From CAVUWL01 sp963787415 (lineage in GTDB: Bacteria; Actinomycetota; Thermoleophilia; Solirubrobacterales; 70-9): a DNA stretch of 64,000 nt. The notes beneath the pieces are model-generated. The model searched no databases. It was given only the letters and a program-made list of their open reading frames with translations, and was not told where the DNA came from. The position numbers were made by a program, and so were the translations under genes. Shown in pieces: positions 8,606 to 16,037 of this stretch. Location of the stretch: the NCBI GenBank assembly GCA_963787415.1, contig CAWBCO010000003.1:868001-932000 (forward strand), in the 5' to 3' direction. Numbering within the stretch: the stretch's first letter is position 1; each line of letters begins with the position of its first letter.

Positions 8606-9466
8606 CTAGGGGCGCCGTTTGAGCCCATCCCGACGTAGCCGCTTCGCCATCTGAACTTCCTTGCGATCAGGCCCTTTCTTTTTCGGCCCCGGTGTCTCAA
8701 GGGTCGCTGGTAGGCGCTCGAAGCGGGGCTCGGAGAGAAACGCCCGGAGGCCGCCTTTTCCCATTTTCCCCTGACCGATGTTGGCGTGGCGGTCGCGACA
8801 GGAGCCGAGTGGAGCGGCAGCGTCATTGACGTGGATGCAGCCGAGCCGGTCGAGGCCCAGCTTTTCCTCGGCCTGATCTAGGACGATCGTCAGATGGGCC
8901 TCATCGGTGATGTCATATCCTTGGACGAAGAGGTGGCAGGAGTCAAGGCAAAGGCCGAGACGCCCGCCGCTGCCCGCCAGCTCGATCAGCTTGGCTGTCT
9001 GGTCGAAATCGCGGCCCAACAGACCCTTGTGGCCGGCCGTCTGCTCGAGCAGTAGCGGGCATCGCTCACTTTCTTTGAGCGCCGCTGCGATCACCTTTGC
9101 CGCGCGCTTCATCGAGGGCCCGAGCGGCTCCCCTTTCTGGGCGCCGGGATGCAAGACGACTCCGGCTGCATTGATCTCATCCCCGATCCGCAGCGCGTGG
9201 GTCAAGGAGTTCAATGATTTCTTGCGCAGCTCGGGTTCCGTTGTCGCGCAGTTGATCAGATAGACGGCATGAATCACAACCGCCCCGACCGTTGAGCTCT
9301 CGATTGCCTGGTTGAATGCGGCGAAATCATCGGCGCCGTACTTGGTCGGTCGCCACATTCGTGGGCTCTGGTTAAAGATCTGGATCGATTCGCAGCCAAG
9401 CTCGGCTCCTCGCTCCACCGCCTTGTCGAGGCCTCCGGATGTGGAAACGTGAGCTCCGATCAGCAT
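8606..9466 (-). CDS. nfo: Endonuclease IV (AP endonuclease)
   Basis: Nfo cleaves DNA 5' of abasic sites and removes blocked 3' ends in base-excision repair. The 286-residue protein matches the family length. It opens with MLIGAHVSTSGGLDKAVERG, and metal-ligand motifs follow in order: SIQIFNQSPRMW, VVIHAVYLINCAT, VVLHPGAQKGE, LCLDSCHLFVQGYD and CIHVNDAAAPLGSCRDRHANIGQG. The C-terminus ends in a basic tail. A TAGGAT box 9 nt before the ATG suggests a leaderless transcript. Another base-excision enzyme (mpg) lies at 61.6 kb, but the two are not linked. Confidence 0.95.
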   Translation of the reverse strand: MLIGAHVSTSGGLDKAVERGAELGCESIQIFNQSPRMWRPTKYGADDFAAFNQAIESSTVGAVVIHAVYLINCATTEPELRKKSLNSLTHALRIGDEINAAGVVLHPGAQKGEPLGPSMKRAAKVIAAALKESERCPLLLEQTAGHKGLLGRDFDQTAKLIELAGSGGRLGLCLDSCHLFVQGYDITDEAHLTIVLDQAEEKLGLDRLGCIHVNDAAAPLGSCRDRHANIGQGKMGKGGLRAFLSEPRFERLPATLETPGPKKKGPDRKEVQMAKRLRRDGLKRRP

Positions 9467-9475
9467 CGATTTCCC

Positions 9476-9481
9476 ATCCTA
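9476..9481 (-). promoter_or_regulatory. Putative -10 box of nfo, leaderless start
   Basis: Read on the minus strand, TAGGAT ends 9 nt before the nfo ATG at 9466. Confidence 0.45.
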
Positions 9482-9561
9482 GAGTCCCGCGTCGGGCCCT
9501 GCTCGCGCCGCTGAGGGCATTCAACCTCAAGCGCTCGTCGGGCCCAGCCCACTTCTCTTTG

Positions 9562-9814
9562 CCTTTGCCAAAGGTGGGGCGGCCCGAGGGCTACGACGGG
9601 CCGCCCCAGGATCCAGGATCCCGATCCAAACCCTACCCATAATTAGGTATGAGACACCACCTCGGCTGAGACCGCCCGGAAGTGGGAGTGATCCCACGCC
9701 ACCGAAAGGGATCGGAGAGCCTGCCAGCAATGCTCGTCTGGCCGGAGACGCCCCCAGGGGAAGGACGCTCCGGGCCGACGAGCGTAGGCCGACTCGGTTC
9801 CAGGCGGGTCGGCC
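9562..9814. other. Non-coding stem-rich region, possible structured RNA
   Basis: This part of the ~550-base gap contains consecutive hairpins: CCTTT/AAAGG (9562-9574); an exact 11-bp stem GGGGCGGCCCG/CGGGCCGCCCC (9576-9607); GTGGGA-GTGA-TCCCAC with a GNRA-type loop (9682-9697); a 15-bp stem with two single-base bulges (9732-9747 with 9768-9783); and a 7-bp stem GGCCGAC/GTCGGCC (9787-9814). No frame here looks protein-coding. I compared it by eye with RNase P, tmRNA, SRP RNA, TPP, glycine and cobalamin motifs and found no match. Strand is undetermined. Confidence 0.45.
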
Positions 9815-9878
9815 CCAATACAAGATCAATACCCAAAATCGCGATCGACTAACCAGCGCAAGCCCAGGTGGGCTGTTT

Positions 9879-10015
9879 GGAGGACTTGGGAGAGCAGGCT
9901 CGGATACGAAACCACGGCCCTCGGGTGACCGAACCCCCGTGCCTGAGATCCTCAGGACCTTGTACCGCTTGGATTCGGACCGGGAGATGGTGAAACAATC
10001 GGCACCGGGTCCTCC
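9879..10015. other. Second stem-closed non-coding segment upstream of recombinase remnant
   Basis: GGAGGAC at 9879-9885 is complementary to GTCCTCC at 10009-10015, enclosing about 120 nt. Inside, CCTGAG-ATC-CTCAGG (9942-9956) forms a perfect hairpin. No coding signal is seen. The segment abuts the decayed tyrosine-recombinase sequence, so it could be an old attachment or element boundary rather than an RNA. Confidence 0.3.
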
Positions 10016-10018
10016 CTG

Positions 10019-10375
10019 ATGACCATCACGAGTGGTGCGGCAATACTTAAGTCCCTCTCCATTGACGGCGAAAACCTGACCAACCTCGCGCCGGCGGATG
10101 CGCGCCACAGACCGGCGCGGTCATGTGACCGATATGCCAGTCTGCGCATTTCATGCGGCGACGATCCGGTTTACGTCACGACCCAGCTCGGCCACACCGA
10201 GGTCGGGTTCTCAATGAGTTTCTACGCTCGCGCTGTGAAACGTCGCGGTCGTCTTTCGGGCGCCCTGCTGGAGGAGCTCGAGAAGGACATCGTTTGGGCG
10301 CATTTAGGCGCCACGGGCGATCTGGACCCAGCAACGGAAGCCGCAAGCGCACTGCTGCAGCAAGTTACGGACTAG
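10019..10375 (+). pseudogene. Decayed C-terminus of a tyrosine recombinase/integrase
   Basis: The frame reads YASLRISCGDDPVY, then TQLGHT and FSMSFYARAVKRR, which is the C-terminal box of phage-type integrases; the Tyr of FYARA is at the nucleophile position. The preceding box, normally like ALRHTYAS, appears as ADARH followed by about eight unrelated residues (RPARSCDR) before YAS, so the H-x-x-R core is broken. No N-terminal domain, core-binding domain or catalytic first Arg precedes it. The remaining tail (RLSGALLEELEKDI) also matches integrase C-termini. This is a relic of a mobile element, bordered by the stem-rich region on the left and gltX on the right. Confidence 0.7.
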
Positions 10376-10412
10376 ACCGCGCTTTCTGTGGAAACATGCG
10401 GCGCCGACGAGC

Positions 10413-11789
10413 ATGACCGACCAGCACCTCCGACTCAGATTTGCGCCCTCTCCCACTGGGGCACTCCATATCGGCGGTGCGAGAACGGCTCTCTACAACT
10501 GGCTTGCTGCTCGTCACGGGGATGGAAAGCTGATCTTGCGGATCGAGGACACCGACCTTGAGCGCTCCACCGTGGCCAATGTTGATCAGATCCTGGACGC
10601 GCTGCGCTGGCTTGAGCTTGACTGGGACGAGGGGCCGATCTCCCAGGCCTCCCGTGCCGAGGGGCACGGGATTGCGCTGCAACGCCTGATCGCCTCCGGC
10701 GCCGCCTACCGTGACTCGGCCACCGCCAAGGATGTCGAGAATTGGAAGGCCGAGCATGGGGCAGATCGGGGCTACCGCGGTGAGCCGACGACAGGGCCCG
10801 GCGCTGCCGTGCGCCTGCGCGTCCCCGACCACGGCGAGACCGTGGTTGAGGACCTGATTCGCGGCCCGGTCAGCTTCCCCAACCGCAGTTATGACGACTT
10901 CGTGATTGCTCGTGGCGATGGTTCGGTTCTCTACAACTTCGCCGTCGCCGTCGATGACGCCGAGATGGAAATCACCGAGGTGGTGCGTGGCGACGATCAT
11001 CTGTCCAATACCCCCAAGCAGCTGCTTGTCTTGGCAGCGCTTGGTCACGCCCCGCCCCGCTATGCCCACCTGCCCCTGTTACACGGACCCGACGGCAAGA
11101 AGCTCTCCAAGCGCCATGGAGCGGCATCGGTGCAGGAGCTGCGCACGGCGGGCTACCTGCCGGCGGCGGTCCGCAACTACCTGGCGCTGCTCGGCTGGGG
11201 CACCGGCGATGATGCCACGCTGCTGTCGACGGAGGAGCTGGTTGATCGATTCCAGGTCCAAGACGTGGGGAGGGCGGCCGCGATCTTTGATGAGCGCAAG
11301 CTGCGTTGGATCAACGGGCGGTTCATGCGTGAGATGCCGGTCGAGCAATACACGGCTGCGGTGGCCAGATACCTTGGGCGGGAGCCCAGCGAGCGCCTGC
11401 AACTGGCCTGCGAGATCGCCCAGGAGAAGGCGCAGACGTTGGCGGAGGTCTGGCCCCTGATCCGCTTCGCCTTTGAGCCAGCGGTCGAGGATTCCAAGGC
11501 CTGGGGCAAGGTGATGCGATCGGATGCACCAACCTTGCTCGGCGCCGCCCGCTCCGCGCTCTCCGGCGCCGGCGGATTCGATACGGCGGCGGTTGAGGAG
11601 GTGCTGGCGCCCCTGCCGGAGCTCCTTGATGTCAAGCCCGGCAAGCTTTACCAGCCAATTCGCGTAGCGATTACAGGCAGCACTGTTTCCCCGGGCATTT
11701 TCGAGTCCGTCGCGCTCCTGGGTCAAGAGGAGACCCTGGCTCGCCTCGATGTTGCGATCGAGCGCCTCGCTTCAGAAATGCAGCATTAG
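10413..11789 (+). CDS. gltX: Glutamyl-tRNA synthetase (class I)
   Basis: GltX charges tRNA-Glu (and often tRNA-Gln) with glutamate. The 458 residues begin at ATG 10413. The HIGH-type signature is PSPTGALHIGGARTALYNW, and the KMSKS-type loop is KKLSKRHGAAS. FNRGDDHLSN-like binding residues appear as VVRGDDHLSNTPKQ. The anticodon-binding domain occupies the last ~150 residues. The presence of gatCAB at 22-25 kb suggests that Gln-tRNA is made by transamidation of Glu-tRNA-Gln, so this enzyme is probably non-discriminating; that is inference. Confidence 0.95.
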   Translation: MTDQHLRLRFAPSPTGALHIGGARTALYNWLAARHGDGKLILRIEDTDLERSTVANVDQILDALRWLELDWDEGPISQASRAEGHGIALQRLIASGAAYRDSATAKDVENWKAEHGADRGYRGEPTTGPGAAVRLRVPDHGETVVEDLIRGPVSFPNRSYDDFVIARGDGSVLYNFAVAVDDAEMEITEVVRGDDHLSNTPKQLLVLAALGHAPPRYAHLPLLHGPDGKKLSKRHGAASVQELRTAGYLPAAVRNYLALLGWGTGDDATLLSTEELVDRFQVQDVGRAAAIFDERKLRWINGRFMREMPVEQYTAAVARYLGREPSERLQLACEIAQEKAQTLAEVWPLIRFAFEPAVEDSKAWGKVMRSDAPTLLGAARSALSGAGGFDTAAVEEVLAPLPELLDVKPGKLYQPIRVAITGSTVSPGIFESVALLGQEETLARLDVAIERLASEMQH

Positions 11790-11849
11790 TGCCGAATATT
11801 GGGAGGAACCGCTAAACCGATGGTTCGTTGCTGCCGATGAGCTTGGCGG

Positions 11850-12941
11850 ATGACTACAACCACCGCGCATACCAATGGCAAGGCCAGATCTCACGACGTT
11901 CTCGCCAAGGATGCAGGCGCAAAACCCGGACCGGCTCCGGGAAGCCGCCTTGCCGAGGCATTTGAGGCGGTTGAACATTTTCCCGTACTGATTGAGTCGC
12001 GCGAGCGCGTTATTCGAGCGGCGACAGCTGAGACGGCCCGAATTGGCGAGCTGGTCGAAGCGGTTGAGGGCGATGTTGGACTGGCGATCGCGGTGCTTCG
12101 CTTTGCAAACCGCAGCGGAATGGCTGCCGGCGGGGTTGTCGGCGTGCCCGATGCGATCGATATCCTGAAGCCCTCCGGGGTGCTGGCTATCGCCGGCACG
12201 GCCCCCAGCTTTGATTTCTTTGAGTCAAACGGTGGATGGGAGCTGAAGCCCGAGCGCTTTCGCATCCACGCCTTAGCCACGCAGCGCTCTGCCGAGGAGA
12301 TTGGCCGCGCAGTTGGTTGGCCCGAGCGCGACGAGCTGGCGATGGCGGCACTCGTCCACGATGTCGGGCGGCTTGTCATATCCCGACTGCACCCCGGTTT
12401 CAAGACATTTTTTGATGCCGCGGGCCGGACGCCCGAGCAGCGGGTGCGTGAGGAGCGCGAGCAGCTCGGCATAGACCACGCTCTGGTCGGCGGGGTTTTG
12501 GCTCGTCGATGGAATGTGCCACAACGGCTTGCGGTGGCAATCGAGCGCCACCACTCCGAGGATGCTGAAGGCCTGGCGGCGTTGGTCTCCCTGGCGGACA
12601 TGATCGCCCATTACTCTCAGAGCGAGGCGATCTCCCCGGAGCGGCTGCGAGCAGCCGCCGAGCGCTGCAACCTCGATGTCGATGCGGTCAGAGACATGCT
12701 CTACGAACTGCCCTACCCACGACAGGACGCCGCCCGAATCAGCGAGCCCTGCCCGCTTTCGGTCCGCGAGCTGGATGTACTCAGGCATTTGTCTGAGGGC
12801 ATGGTCTACAAGCAAATCGCCGGAGAGATGCAGCTCTCGGTATCAACAATCCGAACCCATCTGCACAATGTCTACGGCAAGATCGGCGCTGTCGATCGAG
12901 CCCAGGCGGTGCTCACTGCACGCGATCGCGGTTGGATCTAG
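11850..12941 (+). CDS. HDOD-domain regulator with C-terminal LuxR DNA-binding domain
   Basis: The 363-residue protein has a disordered N-terminus, an HDOD domain (about residues 30-270) and a LuxR-type helix-turn-helix (about 300-360: LSVRELDVLRHLSEG, then YKQIAGEMQLSVSTIRTHLHNVYGKI). The HDOD core keeps HD at about 170-171 (ALVHDVGRL) and a downstream HH (ERHHSED), so hydrolase chemistry is possible, although HDOD proteins often lack it. HDOD proteins act as signalling scaffolds in bacteria. Direct fusion to a DNA-binding domain implies that a cytoplasmic signal is turned into transcription. Its stop overlaps the stop of a convergent response regulator. Confidence 0.85.
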   Translation: MTTTTAHTNGKARSHDVLAKDAGAKPGPAPGSRLAEAFEAVEHFPVLIESRERVIRAATAETARIGELVEAVEGDVGLAIAVLRFANRSGMAAGGVVGVPDAIDILKPSGVLAIAGTAPSFDFFESNGGWELKPERFRIHALATQRSAEEIGRAVGWPERDELAMAALVHDVGRLVISRLHPGFKTFFDAAGRTPEQRVREEREQLGIDHALVGGVLARRWNVPQRLAVAIERHHSEDAEGLAALVSLADMIAHYSQSEAISPERLRAAAERCNLDVDAVRDMLYELPYPRQDAARISEPCPLSVRELDVLRHLSEGMVYKQIAGEMQLSVSTIRTHLHNVYGKIGAVDRAQAVLTARDRGWI

Positions 12942-13537
12942 TCGATCAAGGACTCACGCATAGCGATCGCCACGGCGTGCGTGCGGTTGCGGGCGCCAAG
13001 GCGGGCCATGATGTTCTTCGTGTGGGTCTTGACCGTCTCTTCGCTGAGATCTAGTTCGCGGGCTGCGAGGGTGGTGGATGCGCCGTCGGCGAGGCGTTGG
13101 ATGATCTGGCGCTGACGGCGGGTGAGCTTGCCGCGGCTGCCCCTGGGCGGCACCGATGGGTCGATGAAGGTCTCTTGGGCGAGGGCCGCTTCGACCGCTT
13201 GGCGCAGCACGCTCGCGCGGGCGGTACGGGCTAGATAGGCGGTGGCTCCTGCCTGCAGCGCGGCGCTGGCGAGCTGGCGCTCGGCACGCTCGCCGTGGGC
13301 GACGATTCCCAAGCCAGGGGTGGTTTTGCGCAAGGCCCGGATTGCCTCGTTTCCGCTCAGTACCGGGTTGGCTCCCTCCCTGGCCTGCCAGCGCATATCG
13401 ACGATCGCGACGTCAAAGCTGCCGACGTCTCGGATCAGATCGAGCGCCTCCTCGCGAGTGGCTGACTCGTGGACTTCAAACGAGTGCTCCAGCACTCCGC
13501 GCATCCCCAGCCGAACGAGTGGATGTGTGTCGATCAC
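12938..13537 (-). CDS. NarL/FixJ-type response regulator
   Basis: A receiver domain (residues 1-120) with the likely phospho-acceptor D47 (FDVAIVDMRW) precedes a LuxR helix-turn-helix (about 135-199: LTRRQRQIIQRLADG, then SEETVKTHTKNIMARLGARNRTHAVAIA). The GTG at 13537 starts the protein at VIDTHPLVRLG, which leaves beta strand 1 short. The open frame continues upstream through HCL without an ATG/GTG/TTG, so the true start may be a rarer codon (a CTG follows GGAAG at 13566-13570). No histidine kinase is adjacent. The stop TAG shares the CTAG at 12938-12941 with the convergent HDOD-LuxR gene. Confidence 0.88.
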   Translation of the reverse strand: MIDTHPLVRLGMRGVLEHSFEVHESATREEALDLIRDVGSFDVAIVDMRWQAREGANPVLSGNEAIRALRKTTPGLGIVAHGERAERQLASAALQAGATAYLARTARASVLRQAVEAALAQETFIDPSVPPRGSRGKLTRRQRQIIQRLADGASTTLAARELDLSEETVKTHTKNIMARLGARNRTHAVAIAMRESLID

Positions 13538-13665
13538 AAGGCAGTGTGGGCGCTCGCTCAGGACTGCTTCCGATCTGCTTTGGTTTGCCTTGGCTCAGCC
13601 GCTGGCTGGAGCCCCGAGGGCGATCCTAGCCGAGCCGGGTCCGAAAGGTGCGCTAGAAAGGAGGC

Positions 13666-14064
13666 GTGATTTCGATCACCTCCAAGTCGCGCTACGCGGT
13701 TGTGGCGCTCGCCGAGCTGGCCCGTTCGGGGGAGCGGCCGGTCCCGATCAAAGAGCTCGCCGAGCGCCGTGAGATCCCGGACCAGTTCCTTGAGCAGCTG
13801 TTCTCCACCCTGCGCCGTGCCGGGCTGTTGAGCAGCCACCGAGGGATGAAGGGGGGCTACACGCTGGCCCGCGCAGCCGATGAGATCACGGTCTTGGAGG
13901 TGGTCCAGGCCCTCGACGGCAAGATCGGCCAGGAGGCCGATGAGGCGGGGGGTATTTGGGCCGAGGGGGTAACCGCCCTGCGTAAGGTCTTCGGTCAGAC
14001 GACGATCGCCGAAGTCGCCCGCCGCGAGGCAGCCGAGGCCGGTTCGGGGATGTATTTCATCTGA
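13666..14064 (+). CDS. Rrf2-family transcriptional regulator (CymR-like by context)
   Basis: Rrf2 proteins are winged-helix repressors. This 132-residue one has the family start (SITSKSRYAVVALAELAR), the recognition region (IPDQFLEQLFSTLRRAGLLSSHRGMKGGYTLAR) and a short C-terminal dimerisation helix. It contains no cysteines at all, so it cannot bind an Fe-S cluster as IscR or NsrR do. It sits directly upstream of cysK-cysE. In Firmicutes the cluster-free Rrf2 protein CymR works with CysK to control cysteine genes, and I infer a similar role here. GTG 13666 follows a good AAAGGAGG. Confidence 0.88.
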   Translation: MISITSKSRYAVVALAELARSGERPVPIKELAERREIPDQFLEQLFSTLRRAGLLSSHRGMKGGYTLARAADEITVLEVVQALDGKIGQEADEAGGIWAEGVTALRKVFGQTTIAEVARREAAEAGSGMYFI

Positions 14065-14335
14065 GGGGAGAGCGAAGCGATGCCGGCGGCCGTTGGCGCC
14101 AGATAGCGCGCCGTTCAGAAAGGCGCCATTCGCAGGCCAGCGCTTGCCTAGCTTCCTGTTCCGGTGGCGCTCCCTCAGCTGCCATTTTGATCGACATCGA
14201 TCTCATCGTTCAGAGGCCTGATAGCCAAACCGAAGCGTCGATGGACAGTGCTTCGCTGCCGGCTTTGTGGGGCGGAATTGGATCAGACACGGCTAGGCTG
14301 CCCTGCATGCTGAGCGATTGGAGGCATTTGATCTG
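14065..14335 (+). promoter_or_regulatory. Intergenic region before cysK with candidate Rrf2 operator
   Basis: This is the 271-base gap between the Rrf2 gene and cysK. The exact dyad GATCGA-CA-TCGATC (14189-14202) is a candidate operator, and TAGGCT at 14294-14299 could be a -10 box. GGCGCC occurs twice about 26 nt apart near 14095-14133. GGAGG at 14320-14324 is the Shine-Dalgarno that selects the cysK ATG at 14336. No RNA gene is evident. Confidence 0.35.
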
Positions 14336-15258
<923 letters not shown>

Positions 15259-15259
<1 letters not shown>

Positions 15260-15990
15260 TGGTGGGCGCCTTAACCCGAGTAGCGCGGGAGATTCGCTCC
15301 GATGTCGCGGCTGCGCGGGACCGCGATCCGGCCGCACGAGGGGTGTCGAGCTTCGAGATTCTTGTCAGCTGGGCGGGGGTGCAGGCTCTGCTCGCGCATC
15401 GGGTTGCCCACGCCATGCGTGAGGCTGGCGCGCCTTTGGCACCGCGGGCACTTTCCTATTTGGCTCGGGCAATCACGGGTGTCGAGATCCACCCTGCGGC
15501 GAGAATCGGAGGTGGGTTCTTTATCGACCACGGCTCCGGCGTCGTGATCGGTGAGACGGCCGAGATCGGCGAGCGGGTGACGCTTTATCAGGGGGTCACC
15601 CTGGGCGGCACCGGCTTTCAGCCAGGTAAGCGCCACCCGACCCTGGGCGACAACGTGACGGTCGGATCGGGTGCCAAGTTGCTAGGGCCGATCTCGGTTG
15701 GCAATGGCGCCAAGATTGGCGCCAACACCGTGGTCGTGGAGGATGTGCCGCCGAGCGCAACCGTGGTCGGCAATCCCGGCCACACCGTCAGGGTTGAGGG
15801 ACGGCCGATCGAGGGCCCAGATGCAGATTGGATCCACCTACCTGATCCAATCGCTGAGGCAATTCGTGGACTTTCGCAGCGGATCGTCGAACTTGAGCGC
15901 CGTCTGTCCGCACTCGATGGTTCTGAGAAGCCGGCTGCACCGGCCGCCGTGCCGCCCTCGCGGACCGGCCGTTCATCGGCCGGAGGCTGA
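15259..15990 (+). CDS. cysE: Serine O-acetyltransferase
   Basis: CysE acetylates serine with acetyl-CoA, the committed step of cysteine synthesis. The 243 residues contain an N-terminal helical part (about 1-65) and a left-handed beta-helix of hexapeptide repeats (GVEIHPAARIGGGFFIDHG, then GVVIGETAEIGERVTLYQGVTLGG). The catalytic His/Asp lie in IDHGSG. A Pro/Ser/Ala-rich tail of about 40 residues follows. That tail does not end in the Ile found in classical CysE proteins that dock into CysK, so complex formation is uncertain. The ATG shares its A with the cysK stop. Confidence 0.94.
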
Positions 15991-16025
15991 TCGGTCCGTG
16001 GCCCTGGACCGGCCGCGGCCCCCTC

Positions 16026-16031
16026 TATTCT
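16026..16031 (+). promoter_or_regulatory. Putative -10 box of pcrA, leaderless start
   Basis: TATTCT ends 6 nt before GTG 16038 (an ATG follows directly at 16041). Confidence 0.45.
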
Positions 16032-16037
16032 CGCTCT

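Noticed and set aside
9661..9720. Possible TPP or glycine riboswitch
   Set aside because: A CTGAGA and a GGAGAG occur, but the partner motifs and spacing of either class are missing, and no matching gene follows.
9527..10108. 193-residue minus-strand frame in the nfo-gltX gap
   Set aside because: Pro/Gly/Arg/Ser-rich composition, no domain, and it runs across the stem-rich region and the integrase remnant.
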